Below, piece by piece: positions 1 through 9,098 of a stretch of 64,000 nt of DNA. The position numbers and the translations under genes are program-made. Source of the stretch: Candidatus Obscuribacterales bacterium (GTDB taxonomy: Bacteria; Cyanobacteriota; Vampirovibrionia; Obscuribacterales; Obscuribacteraceae); contig JARLHI010000009.1 in NCBI GenBank assembly GCA_031292355.1, positions 44,925-108,924 on the forward strand, written 5' to 3'. The notes under the pieces are model-generated. The model saw nothing but the letters and a program-made list of their open reading frames with translations, was not told where the DNA came from and ran no database searches. The first letter of the stretch is position 1. Every line of letters starts with the position of its first letter.

Positions 1-1
1 A

Positions 2-2140
2 ACTAAGCCACCAGGCTCCGTCGCGCCCGAGGTGAAGCCGGCTGAGTCATCTATTTTTCTCTCCGGTCCTCTGGCTCAAGGAAATTATCAGGGCGGAAAA
101 AATCCAGCATCGCAGACTCAGGGTTTGCCTCAGATGTCGTCTCTAGATCCTCTGACTCCAAGCCCGGCTGCAGCTCCTGCGTCTGCACCTGCACCGACTC
201 CTGTTGGGCAAAATCCATTCGCTCCAATTGCTGCCCCGGTGCCTGAAGCGCCCGCGCAAGCTGCGTCTATTCCGTTGTCTGCTTCTGTACCGCTGGCTTC
301 AAACACTGGAGTATTGCCATCGACTCCAGCTGAAAATCCCTCCTTACCCATCGGCGGGTTTGCACACAGCACGCCTTTTGCGATGAGTACCATCCCAACT
401 GTTCCTCCTCCTGCCACTATAGATGGTGCCCTGCCTGGTCTTGCAACTTTAGAAGCAGTGCCAGTTCTCGATGCCGCAGTGGCTAAGGATGCTTCAGCTG
501 CTCAAGCAGCGCCTGTAAGCGACGTTGGGGTAAGCGCCACGGTCTCAAGCGAAAGCGTTCAGCCACTGCCAGCAGTGCCATCGGGTAAAAAATTCTCCAG
601 CACGTTGTCTGCTACTTTGCCGTTAAATGTGCAAGAAACAATGACTCCCGATGAGGAAAACCTCACAGCCCCTAGACCAGACGCGGCCGACCTCTTGCCG
701 GTGCCACCAGCTGAGGTGCCGCCTCCGTTAACGGAAATACCTGCAACTGAGCCTGCTACAAAAGCCTCGAATAGAAGGAAAGGACGTGGTTCTAAGCTTA
801 ACTTGCCAGCCATCAAAACAGCTGCCGAGACGGCTGATGTCATTGAGCAAGAAACAGTTGCAGGAGTGTCTGCAACTCCAGAACCTGCTTCTGTAGCTGT
901 TGTTGATTTAGCCGCACCGGATGTAGTGCCAGAACAGTCAATTGTTGCAAGTCCAAGTCTTCCTTCTATGGGTGAGCCCGCACTCACTCATTCAATTTCA
1001 GTACCTGTAAATGCCCCTAGTGTGAGTGCTGTGGCTGCTGTTACGCCTCCCTTTGATCCTGTGTCCTTATTTGAAGCAGAGCCTATCCCTGCGCCGTTGC
1101 CATTGGCTCCGCTCGCGCCACCAGCGTTCACATCTCCATTAAGCATTGATTTGTCTGCTATTCCGCCGCTGCCGGCAATTGCAGACTTTGCTGCCGCCCC
1201 CGTCGCTGAACCGGCCGCCGCCCCTGTTGCTGAACCGGCGACACCATCACTGCCACCATTCTCACAACCACCACTACCACCACCATTTGTGGTGGAGTTC
1301 GATCCTGCTGATACCGCTGGTGCTCGACAAATTGCCGCGCGTGAGGAGGATGATGAACTGGATCCGACGGTGCCATTGAACGTGGCCACAGGAAGCGATA
1401 TAGAAAATTCCCGCTCATTGCATGAACCACCGATTGCGGTTGCTGATCTCGCCGCAGCCATGGAGCCGTCACCTTCTCCTTTGGTAAGCAATCAGCCGGT
1501 CGAGCCGTCGCCTTTAACGCCTGAAGTCTCTGCTATTTCAGCATCTGCACCAGTCGAGCAAAAACCGGTTACGGAGTCCGCTCCCAAGAGAGCTTTGCCA
1601 CCACCAGCGCCATTCAACCGTGATGCAGTGGATGTCATCTTTAAACACTTAACAAATGAAGAAACGGGCTTCATCACTAATTCGGCCTTTATGTTTTTTA
1701 TTGTGCGTGAATTTTCGCGTTTTCAAAAAGCACAAACGCCAATTACTTTGATTGGCTTTGAGTTGGCTCTGCGAGCTCCTGACGGCGCCATGTATCCCGT
1801 CCATCTAGCAGCGCTGCGCGAATGTGGTCGTCGCTTCTTTTCTGTGATGAGACCGCTTGACTGGCTCGCGCACTACAGCGATGAAGAATATGCATTGCTG
1901 TTGCCGCACACGAACATTCGCGAAGCGATTTTGCTTGTCAAAGATCTTTATACAGTTTTGAATCAAGGTCCTCTTTTGCCGGGCATGGAAGATGCGCAGG
2001 TTGTTATGCACTGCGGAATCGCCAGTATTCCCGAGGATTGTCAACACCCTGGAATCTTGATTGCCGCAGCTTACGAAGCGAAAAATGAGGCCAAAAGAGC
2101 AAATCTGGCATTGCAACTTTTTAGAGATATGCCTGCTTAA
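2..2140 (+). CDS. C-terminal part of a large Pro/Ala-rich protein with a degenerate GGDEF-like domain
   Basis: The frame is open to the left window edge, so the gene is 5' partial; a GTG at 32 is only the first possible start inside the window. About 520 residues are low-complexity Pro/Ala/Val-rich linker with PVAEPAA repeats. The last ~170 residues look like a GGDEF (diguanylate cyclase) fold, with TGFITNSAF, then HYSDEEYALLLP at about 614 (counted from the GTG), then GIASIPEDC. The GG[DE]EF signature reads YSDEE, so catalysis is unlikely and a sensing or scaffold role is inferred. The ending resembles that of the PATAN protein at 34567-36120. A missing N-terminal PATAN or MshEN-like domain is plausible but lies outside the window. 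Confidence 0.75.
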   Translation, partial: TKPPGSVAPEVKPAESSIFLSGPLAQGNYQGGKNPASQTQGLPQMSSLDPLTPSPAAAPASAPAPTPVGQNPFAPIAAPVPEAPAQAASIPLSASVPLASNTGVLPSTPAENPSLPIGGFAHSTPFAMSTIPTVPPPATIDGALPGLATLEAVPVLDAAVAKDASAAQAAPVSDVGVSATVSSESVQPLPAVPSGKKFSSTLSATLPLNVQETMTPDEENLTAPRPDAADLLPVPPAEVPPPLTEIPATEPATKASNRRKGRGSKLNLPAIKTAAETADVIEQETVAGVSATPEPASVAVVDLAAPDVVPEQSIVASPSLPSMGEPALTHSISVPVNAPSVSAVAAVTPPFDPVSLFEAEPIPAPLPLAPLAPPAFTSPLSIDLSAIPPLPAIADFAAAPVAEPAAAPVAEPATPSLPPFSQPPLPPPFVVEFDPADTAGARQIAAREEDDELDPTVPLNVATGSDIENSRSLHEPPIAVADLAAAMEPSPSPLVSNQPVEPSPLTPEVSAISASAPVEQKPVTESAPKRALPPPAPFNRDAVDVIFKHLTNEETGFITNSAFMFFIVREFSRFQKAQTPITLIGFELALRAPDGAMYPVHLAALRECGRRFFSVMRPLDWLAHYSDEEYALLLPHTNIREAILLVKDLYTVLNQGPLLPGMEDAQVVMHCGIASIPEDCQHPGILIAAAYEAKNEAKRANLALQLFRDMPA

Positions 2141-2259
2141 TTGCGATTTCGACTGTATTGTTTGCATTTGGTCGTCTGGTGACCGGTCATAAGCTGTATT
2201 GGCCAAGAGGCTAGAGCCTGTCGTTCATTTCCTTCATTTCCTTCATTCACGCAAACCCC

Positions 2260-2288
2260 ACAACTTATCGTTAAAACATACGTATAAT
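2260..2288 (+). promoter_or_regulatory. Possible promoter of the RND efflux operon
   Basis: A perfect TATAAT lies at 2283-2288, about 50 bases before the TTG start at 2340. No convincing -35 box is seen at 16-18 bp spacing (CAACTT at best). The assignment rests on the -10 box and position only. Confidence 0.35.
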
Positions 2289-2339
2289 ACCTGTGGCTGC
2301 ATGAGGTGACATGTCATTACGCGTCCTGATAGATTTAGA

Positions 2340-3692
2340 TTGAGTAGAAAAAACGTTGCTGTGACCTTAACTTGTCTGAGCGCCACTTTAATTTTGACTG
2401 CTTGTGAAGGTGGCAAAAGTGAAGTAGCTGATCCTTCCGGCAAGAATGGTTCTAAGACTTACTCATTCGATGTGAATGAACATGCCTCGGACAGACGTGG
2501 TGCCAAAGTCGCAAGTGAGAATATTGTCGAGCTGGATAGCGACGCTCAGAAGCTAGCTGATCTGCAGGCCGGTGATGCCGCATTTCGATTATTGAATATA
2601 TCAGTGAAAACGACTGGCGAAGTACTTGCTAATGCCAATTTGATGACGCACGTTACAACTCCTGTAACAGGCCGTATCACTCAAATATTTGTCAGCATCG
2701 GTGACCATATCGCCGATGGAAAGCGCTTGTTGGAAATTCGCAGCACGGACATTGAGCAAGCAGAAGCAGATTTGCTGCAAAACGAAAATCAAGTCACTGC
2801 CGACTTGAAGCGCGATCTTTTGCAAGTGGACACTGACCTTGCCACTTCACAGGCGCAAGTGAAATTATCCGAAAGTACATTCAATCGTATGAAAAATCTG
2901 GTTGACGAAAAAATCGCATCCCGAGCCGATTTTGAGGCTGCTCGAACGGGTTACGAAAAGGATAAAATTACAGTGGATGCTTTACAGCGCAAACGTGACG
3001 CCACCATTTCGCTAGCCAAAGAACGACTGAAACTATTGACAGAACCGAGCAAATCAAAGTTGCGATTGCTTGGTATCACAGACAGTGACATCGCTCAGGT
3101 CATGAAAACTCATGAAGTTGATCCTCTGTTGCCAGTTCTTGCTCCAGAAGCTGGTGTTATAAGTGAAAGGCTGGTCAACGTTGGTGAGCTTGTTGATCCC
3201 ACCAAGCCTTTAATTACCATCGGTGACTATCACAACGTGTGGATTAAAGCAGATGTCTATGAAAAAGATCTCGCTAAAGTTCGGGAAGGGCAGCCAATTG
3301 AATTGGAGTTAGACAGTTTTCCAGGCGAAAAGTTTGCCGGTAAATTAGATTATGTCTCATCATCCTTGGACGCCGATAATCGCACCTTGACGGTTCGCGC
3401 TCAAGTACCTAACCCGAGCGGAAAGCTTAAACCGAAAATGTTTGCGCGGATGAAAATTCTAGTTGGCGAACATCGAGTTTTGACCATTCCGAAAAGTGCT
3501 GTTCAAGACGCAGGCACTGAGAAGGTTGTCTATATACCGGCTGGACAAAACAAATTTATAGAACGACAGGTGAAGCTTGGTGATGAATCAGGCGATAACA
3601 TCGAGGTTCTGCAGGGACTGAAACCGGGCGACCGTGTAGTCACAAAAGGTAGTTTTGAACTACGTTCGGAATCAATGCACCAAACAAGCTAA
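2340..3692 (+). CDS. RND efflux periplasmic adaptor lipoprotein (HlyD/CusB type)
   Basis: 450 residues. This is the periplasmic adaptor (membrane fusion) subunit of a tripartite RND pump. The N-terminus is a lipoprotein signal with lipobox LTAC (Cys22), which supports the TTG start at 2340 even though its Shine-Dalgarno site is poor. A first lipoyl/barrel-sandwich half is near 101-135 (TPVTGRITQIFVSIGDHI), followed by a charged alpha-helical hairpin (~136-235), a second lipoyl half near 270-300 (APEAGVISERLVNVGELV), then beta-barrel and membrane-proximal domains. The RND pump gene starts 18 bases downstream, so the two form an operon. No outer-membrane TolC/CusC gene is next to it. The family is clear; the metal is inferred from the partner. 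Confidence 0.9.
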   Translation: MSRKNVAVTLTCLSATLILTACEGGKSEVADPSGKNGSKTYSFDVNEHASDRRGAKVASENIVELDSDAQKLADLQAGDAAFRLLNISVKTTGEVLANANLMTHVTTPVTGRITQIFVSIGDHIADGKRLLEIRSTDIEQAEADLLQNENQVTADLKRDLLQVDTDLATSQAQVKLSESTFNRMKNLVDEKIASRADFEAARTGYEKDKITVDALQRKRDATISLAKERLKLLTEPSKSKLRLLGITDSDIAQVMKTHEVDPLLPVLAPEAGVISERLVNVGELVDPTKPLITIGDYHNVWIKADVYEKDLAKVREGQPIELELDSFPGEKFAGKLDYVSSSLDADNRTLTVRAQVPNPSGKLKPKMFARMKILVGEHRVLTIPKSAVQDAGTEKVVYIPAGQNKFIERQVKLGDESGDNIEVLQGLKPGDRVVTKGSFELRSESMHQTS

Positions 3693-3710
3693 CAGCAAGG
3701 GAAAAGGATC

Positions 3711-6700
3711 GTGTTACTAGATTTTGTTCTTCGCAAGAGAGCTCTTGTTGTAGCACTCACGTTAGTACTCCTTGCGCTGGGAATTCACTCCTATCTTGCT
3801 CTGCCTCTAGAAGCGTATCCTGACGTTGCCAACTTGCAAGTGCGCGTGATCACATTGATTCCGGGTAAAGCGGCTGAAGAAATGGAACGTCTGGTGACGA
3901 TCCCGCTCGAGAAAGAATTGAACGGATTGCCTCACTCGGAAGCGCCGCGTTCAGTTTCTTTGTTTGGTCTATCAGTAATTACCGTTGTTTTCGATGATGA
4001 AGTCGACCCTTACAGTGCTCGCCAGCAAGTGCTCGAAAAGATCAGCCAGGCTGATGTTCCATCCAATGTGACGCCTCAATTAGACCCCAACGCGAGCCCT
4101 GTAGGCGAAGTCTATCGATACACACTTGGTGGTAAACACTGGTCGCCAATGGCCAAAAAAGAGTGGCAGGACTGGGTTCTCGATCGTAAATTTAAATCAG
4201 TGCAGGGTGTTGTCGATGTCACCGGATATGGTGGTCCGACTAAGACCTTTCAAGTTGAACTTGATCCAGACAGACTTCGTGCCCTCGGTCTGACTCAGGC
4301 CCAAGTTAGCAGCGCCATTGCCTCTTCGAATGGATCAACTGGTGGCAGTTTTATTGTTCAAAACGACCAGGATTATATGGTGCGTGGTCTGGGTCTTTTG
4401 ACCTCAGTCGCTGACATCAATAATGTGGTTGTTTCGTCTTCTAAAGAAGGTACGCCGATCCTGGTCAAGGATGTCGCTTTTGTGTCCATAGGTCCGGCTG
4501 TTCGCAAAGGGCAAGTTGGCATGAACGAAGACGACGACGTTGTGGAAGGAATTGTTTTGATGAGACGTGGAGAGAATCCTTCTCAAGTCGTAGATAATTT
4601 GAAAGCGGCATGGCCAGATATTCAGCAGTCATTGCCTGATGGCATGCAAATGGAGCCACTCTACGACCGCGTCAAATTAGTACGCAAGACGATGAACACC
4701 ATCGGTCATAACGTTACCGAAGGCATCGTTCTTGTCGTTGTGATGTTGATGTTGTTCATGTTCCAGGTGCGCTCTGCCCTCATTTGCGCCACTGTTATAC
4801 CGCTCGCTCTATCAACCGCTTTCATCCTCTTGAACGTGTTCCATGTGCCGGGAAATTTGTTGTCTTTGGGTGCAATCGACTTTGGGATCATTGTCGACGG
4901 CGCAATCGTTATGGTGGAGAATATCGTTCGCCACCTTGCTCACCTTTCGCATGAAAAGAAAAAACCTACGCACGCCGAGATCATCAACAGTATTACCTTT
5001 GCCGCTAAAGAAGTAGCGCGTCCGATTTTATTTGCCACGACCATCATTATCTGTACGTTTCTGCCAATTTTGACTTTTGAAAAAGTTGAAGGTAAATTGT
5101 TCCGTCCGTTAGCTGTGACGATGAACTTCAACTTGATTGGTGCCGTTCTGGCATCGATGACTATCATCCCAGTTATGTGCGCTATTGTTTTTGGTTGGCG
5201 TGCACCGGTTGAACGCGTCAGCCCCTTGATGAAGTGGGCGGAAGCCTGTTATGAACCGGTGCTACGATGGTCAATGAAGAATCGCTTCAAAGTCATCGCT
5301 ATCGCCCTGTCTGCCATCATTGCTTCGTTTATGGTGGCACCGTTTTTGGGTTCCGAATTCATTCCTGAATTGGAAGAAGGCAATATCTGGTTGCGTGTCA
5401 CAGTTCTGCCAAATAGCGTCTCTCTGGATAAGTCGGTGGAGATCGCGCGTGAGATTCGAAAAGTGCTGCGCACCTATCCCGAAGTAACAAATGTTGTCTC
5501 TCAAATTGGTACTCCAGACGATGGTACCGATCCAAATAACTACAGCAACATCGAGGTGTTCGTCGATCTGCATCCGCAAGAAGAATGGACTCGTTTCAAA
5601 ACAAAGCAAGACCTTGTTACGGCGATGAATAAAGAGTTGACCGGTGAAATGCCAGGTCTGCTCTACAACTTTTCGCAGTACATCAAAGACAATATGGACG
5701 AGGCGATCGCCGGTGTTAAGGGCGAACTGGGGATCAAAATCTACGGTCATGATCTTCAGCAATTGTCGACAATAGGCACGCAGGTCAAGCAAATCGTCGA
5801 GAAGGTACCAGGAATTGTTGACGTAGCCAACGATCAGCTACTTGGTCAGCCTCAATTGCTGGTGAGTATAGATCGTGAAAGAGCGGCACGCTACGGCATC
5901 AATACTCAAGATATTCTTGACGTTGTTGAAACGTCAGTCGGCGGAAAGCAGATCACTGAACTGATTGAGGGCGAAAGAAGATTTGCCGTCATGTTGCGTT
6001 TCGAGAAGGGGTATCGCAACGAAGCCTCTGATCTGGGCAATATCCAGGTGGCCACCCCCTCTGGTAATCGCATCCCACTGCAGCAGCTGGCATCGATTAC
6101 AGAAGCTCACGGAGCGTCAGTTATTCTCAGAGAGAAGAACGAGCGCCGAGTTGCAGTCAAGGCAAATATTCGCGGACGCGATTTGATGTCTGCTGTAAAA
6201 GAAGCTCAAAAATTGGTCAAAGAAAAGGTCAAGTTCCCCGAGGGCTATAAAATCGTGTGGGGCGGTCAGTTTGAGCGCGCTGAACATGCTATGGGGCGTT
6301 TGGCATTGATTGTTCCTTTGACCCTTGGTCTGATTTTTATATTGCTATATGCAGCGACGGGTTCAGCCAATATTGCGCTGCTTGTGATGCTAACTGTTCC
6401 TTTGGCAATTCCCGGAGCCATTTTTGCGCTCTATTTCACTCACACTCACTTCAGCATCTCAGCTGGAGTAGGAATGATCGCCTTATTTGGTGTCGCAACA
6501 CAAAACGGGGTTATTCTCGTTTCGCTGGTGAAATACTTGGTGGCAGACGGTTACACTTTGCAGGAGTCTATATTCAGGTCGGCACTGGTGCGATTCAAAC
6601 CGGCATTGATGACCACAGCAGTAGCTATGGCTGGTTTGATTCCAGCAGCAATTTCTAACGGCATTGGGTCGCAGAGTCAAAAACCTTTTGCTATCGTCAT

Positions 6701-6839
6701 AGTTGGCGGTTTGATACCGGCTATCTTCTTGTCACTAATGGTTTTACCAGCGATGTACGAATGGTTTGATAAGGCATTTTCGAGAGATGATTTTGCCGAG
6801 CCGGAAGATCCCGAAGAGCCTGGCGCAGAACCGTATTAG
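3711..6839 (+). CDS. Heavy-metal efflux RND transporter, CusA/CzcA family
   Basis: 1042 residues, the normal length for an inner-membrane RND pump. It exports metal cations by proton antiport together with the preceding adaptor. Seen: an N-terminal membrane segment followed by LPLEAYPDVANLQV, two large periplasmic loops, and the TM4 heavy-metal-efflux signature GAIDFGIIVDGAIVMVEN near 386-403, which carries the acidic proton-relay residues typical of CzcA/CusA rather than AcrB. The GTG start at 3711 has AAGGA-like spacing. Whether it moves Co/Zn/Cd or Cu/Ag cannot be read from the sequence. The C-terminus is acidic (EPEDPEEPG). No regulator is adjacent. Confidence 0.92.
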   Translation: MLLDFVLRKRALVVALTLVLLALGIHSYLALPLEAYPDVANLQVRVITLIPGKAAEEMERLVTIPLEKELNGLPHSEAPRSVSLFGLSVITVVFDDEVDPYSARQQVLEKISQADVPSNVTPQLDPNASPVGEVYRYTLGGKHWSPMAKKEWQDWVLDRKFKSVQGVVDVTGYGGPTKTFQVELDPDRLRALGLTQAQVSSAIASSNGSTGGSFIVQNDQDYMVRGLGLLTSVADINNVVVSSSKEGTPILVKDVAFVSIGPAVRKGQVGMNEDDDVVEGIVLMRRGENPSQVVDNLKAAWPDIQQSLPDGMQMEPLYDRVKLVRKTMNTIGHNVTEGIVLVVVMLMLFMFQVRSALICATVIPLALSTAFILLNVFHVPGNLLSLGAIDFGIIVDGAIVMVENIVRHLAHLSHEKKKPTHAEIINSITFAAKEVARPILFATTIIICTFLPILTFEKVEGKLFRPLAVTMNFNLIGAVLASMTIIPVMCAIVFGWRAPVERVSPLMKWAEACYEPVLRWSMKNRFKVIAIALSAIIASFMVAPFLGSEFIPELEEGNIWLRVTVLPNSVSLDKSVEIAREIRKVLRTYPEVTNVVSQIGTPDDGTDPNNYSNIEVFVDLHPQEEWTRFKTKQDLVTAMNKELTGEMPGLLYNFSQYIKDNMDEAIAGVKGELGIKIYGHDLQQLSTIGTQVKQIVEKVPGIVDVANDQLLGQPQLLVSIDRERAARYGINTQDILDVVETSVGGKQITELIEGERRFAVMLRFEKGYRNEASDLGNIQVATPSGNRIPLQQLASITEAHGASVILREKNERRVAVKANIRGRDLMSAVKEAQKLVKEKVKFPEGYKIVWGGQFERAEHAMGRLALIVPLTLGLIFILLYAATGSANIALLVMLTVPLAIPGAIFALYFTHTHFSISAGVGMIALFGVATQNGVILVSLVKYLVADGYTLQESIFRSALVRFKPALMTTAVAMAGLIPAAISNGIGSQSQKPFAIVIVGGLIPAIFLSLMVLPAMYEWFDKAFSRDDFAEPEDPEEPGAEPY

Positions 6840-6892
6840 TAACCTGTTTTGCCGATGACTGTGCGGATAACTTTACCTAAAATGATATTTCA

Positions 6893-6935
6893 AAAAGAGG
6901 AGGCACATGAGTCTCGTGACACCATTGACCTCCAC
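6893..6935 (-). terminator. Probable rho-independent terminator of the HNH-like gene
   Basis: Read on the minus strand, a GGAGG arm pairs with CCTCC and is followed by TCTTTTT, about 20 bases after the stop of the 6954-7439 gene. The plus-strand reading AAAAAGAGGAGGCAC recurs at the terminator at 16341. Confidence 0.5.
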
Positions 6936-6953
6936 TTTTGCCTATTCTTGCAC

Positions 6954-7439
6954 TTAGCGCTTTGCAGGTAACGTCAAATAAATGGCGTACCAATCGGTTG
7001 CGATCGCTCGTTGCGCTTCCTGTAGAGTCATACGGCCATTGCATACCTGCCGATGAAGGTAGTTTTCCACCCGGTCTTTTTCGTGGGCGCCAGGGCGTGG
7101 TTCGTATGGTTCAGGCCAGAGATTGCTTGGCGAATTCGAACCGCCAAGCTCCAGTGAGATGAAGTGATCGAGTTCGTGCTGTTTTGAAACATTCGCGGTC
7201 TTGTAATTTCTGTAAACCTGATCTCGCTCTGATTCACTCACGCTACGTACACGCTGTGTGTAGTAGGGCGTGCACACGTCAGCCGCTGTCACTCCGGCGA
7301 TGACGTCACCAGGGGTAAGCATAGGGTCTGGGTACAACGATGCATCGCCTACATGATTGGAGTGATGGGAGTTGTACCAGAAATAGCCGAGCAGCAACAC
7401 GAAGACAAGGAGGCCTAGCACTAGGAGTTTATTTCGCAT
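6954..7439 (-). CDS. Membrane-anchored or secreted HNH-endonuclease-like protein
   Basis: 161 residues from the ATG at 7439, which has AAGG at good spacing; a longer reading frame to 7496 lacks a site. One hydrophobic segment (3-21) acts as signal or anchor. The C-terminal half has HELDHFISLELGGSN (88-102), NLWPEPYEP and GAHEKDRVE, the pattern of a compact HNH-like domain (H-x2-DH, then N, then a late His) in small exported proteins usually labelled HNH endonuclease. Function is inferred as a periplasmic or cell-surface nuclease. No immunity or competence gene lies beside it. Two Cys (56 and one near 139) may form a disulfide. Confidence 0.65.
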   Translation of the reverse strand: MRNKLLVLGLLVFVLLLGYFWYNSHHSNHVGDASLYPDPMLTPGDVIAGVTAADVCTPYYTQRVRSVSESERDQVYRNYKTANVSKQHELDHFISLELGGSNSPSNLWPEPYEPRPGAHEKDRVENYLHRQVCNGRMTLQEAQRAIATDWYAIYLTLPAKR

Positions 7440-7520
7440 GGTCGGAGACCTTTCGCGTGAGTTGCGACTTGGCACTGTATTTAGTGCCAGGTGCAAACAG
7501 ATGAACTGGGTATGGCTACG

Positions 7521-8489
7521 CTAGTCTAAGAACTCTCGTAGAAGCTCTGCTTGAGGAGTCAGCGCGAGCTTCTCCAGAGCCTTCATTTGAATCTGGCGAA
7601 CTCGTTCGCGCGAAATTGAAAATTCGACGCTCAATTTCTCGAGTGTCGCTTCTTCGTCGTCGTCTTCGCCCATGCCAACGCGAGCTGTGACGATGCGCCG
7701 TTCGCGGGGGTCTAAGCTGTCGAGAGCGGCGTACAACTGTCCGTGGAACTGCGTTTCGTGCACGGTGGTGCAGGGTTCGATTGAATTTGGATCTTCCAGC
7801 AATTGCAGTCTTTCGGTTTCACCGTCACCGACTGTCACATTTAGAGAAGACTCCTGACCCAGCGTCAAAAACATGGACACCTTGCCTGGCTTCATTTTGA
7901 GGGCCGTGGCCACTTCGGCAAAAGCGACGACGCCATTCGTCGTAAGCTCCTCAGCTTTTCGTTTCACTTCCTGGCGCTTGCGCTGAGCCGATACAGGGAT
8001 GCGCACGACACCCTGATTGTCTCGTACATGTGTGCGAATCGCTTCTTCGGCCCAGCGGAATCCATACGTGCTGAAGCGCGCAATGGATGGATCGAATTTG
8101 CCGGTGGTCGCCCGGTAAAGTCCAACGATGCCTTCTTGCACGAGATCACTTGCGGGGAGGTTACTTCCGCTAAATGCCGAAGCGATTTTTATTACCATAG
8201 GAATGTGCGACAAAACGAGACGCTGTGCCGCAGCATCGCGCTGTTTCTTATCACCGGTGGCGATAATGCGAGCGAGATTGATTTCTTCTTTGGGCGTGGT
8301 GGGCGGTTGGCTTTTGGCGATTGCGAGGTAGGGGGCCGATAGATGGGTCATAAGTGAAGCGCGCCATCGTAGTCTCCATTGCTGCAAATTGACGAAGGGG
8401 TTTTGCACCGCCTTTTGATTGGTGGTAGAGGGTTGGGATTGAAAATGTCCAGGTTGTAAGGTAGAGCTGTGAAGCGGAACCTTAGACAA
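7521..8489 (-). CDS. Sigma-70 family RNA polymerase sigma factor
   Basis: Up to 322 residues. Region 2 is clear: SDLVQEGIVGLYRATTGKFD, then FSTYGFRWAEEAIRTHVRD (core binding and -10 recognition), region 3 from RIPVSAQRKRQEV, and region 4.2 as a helix-turn-helix, LSVEFSISRERVRQIQMKALEKL (~285-307). It is smaller than a housekeeping RpoD, so it is probably an alternative (group 2/3 or RpoH-like) factor. The start is uncertain: TTG at 8489 lies 15 bases after the stop of the small gene at 8505-8666, with AAAGAG upstream, while an ATG at 8351 has no site. Translational coupling favours the TTG. Its regulon is unknown. Confidence 0.88.
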   Translation of the reverse strand: MSKVPLHSSTLQPGHFQSQPSTTNQKAVQNPFVNLQQWRLRWRASLMTHLSAPYLAIAKSQPPTTPKEEINLARIIATGDKKQRDAAAQRLVLSHIPMVIKIASAFSGSNLPASDLVQEGIVGLYRATTGKFDPSIARFSTYGFRWAEEAIRTHVRDNQGVVRIPVSAQRKRQEVKRKAEELTTNGVVAFAEVATALKMKPGKVSMFLTLGQESSLNVTVGDGETERLQLLEDPNSIEPCTTVHETQFHGQLYAALDSLDPRERRIVTARVGMGEDDDEEATLEKLSVEFSISRERVRQIQMKALEKLALTPQAELLREFLD

Positions 8490-8504
8490 CCTGGACGTGG
8501 CTCT

Positions 8505-8666
8505 TTAGATGCGGGCGATCCAGCTATGGGCCACGCAGAATTGACCGTCAGGGCTCAGCTGGGCGCCGTAACGTGAGAAAATCTCGCCGACGATTGTGCG
8601 TTTGCTGCAATCGACAGAAAGGAAAATGGAGGGACGACCGGAAACGGTGAGGATGATGATTTCCAT
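8505..8666 (-). CDS. 53-residue protein encoded directly upstream of the sigma factor
   Basis: Found by reading the minus strand. The ATG at 8666 is preceded by GGAGAAAGC, a strong Shine-Dalgarno site, and the frame stays open for 53 codons to TAA at 8505-8507. The product starts MEIIILTVSGRPSIFLSVDC and ends in WIARI. It has two or more short beta-like stretches, two Cys and no membrane segment. Its stop is 15 bases before the TTG of the sigma factor, so the two are likely cotranscribed. I do not recognise the family. A regulator or partner of the sigma factor is possible but only suggested by position. Confidence 0.6.
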   Translation of the reverse strand: MEIIILTVSGRPSIFLSVDCSKRTIVGEIFSRYGAQLSPDGQFCVAHSWIARI

Positions 8667-9098
8667 GCTTTCTCCAGAATATATTTCGTTCTTGAAAAGT
8701 TGAGCTAAAGGTTGATGAAAAGGTCGACTTGAAGAAAATCGACCGCCTGGATCCGCCTCATTACACCAAAATGATGCAGTGCGGCGGGTAAATCGATGAA
8801 CATGTGTTTTGCTGAGCTAATGAAACGTCCAAGAATATATGAAAGGGTTTAACCCAACTCTAGTCAAGGGGCGCAGCTGATGCAAACAGTTCACAGAGCA
8901 AATGAGATTCCAAGCGCTCCCCTCGCATGGCGTAGCTAGCGCGACAATGGCACAGTTAAACTGCGACTAACGCAAAACTGGTCGTCAATACCTATGATAG
9001 CGACTCTTCCTGGCTAGACAAAACGATGCGAGGAACAGTTGTGACGCCTCTGCCTGTGGTGGCAAAGGGAGTTTTGATGTTCATGAGGCAGCCCCAGA
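8667..9098. other. Intergenic region between divergent sigma-factor operon and NiCoT gene
   Basis: About 430 bases without a supported gene. It must hold both divergent promoters. I saw no convincing riboswitch fold or strong palindrome. The start of the NiCoT gene has a GAGGC ribosome-binding site at 9083-9087. Confidence 0.5.

Noticed and set aside
6907..6957. 16-codon ORF with a perfect GAGGAGG ribosome-binding site
   Set aside because: The apparent ribosome-binding site is the T-tract and stem arm of the minus-strand terminator of the HNH-like gene, and the frame overlaps that gene's stop.
8667..9098. Possible NiCo or cobalamin riboswitch upstream of the NiCoT gene
   Set aside because: I could not find the conserved boxes or a convincing multi-stem fold by eye.
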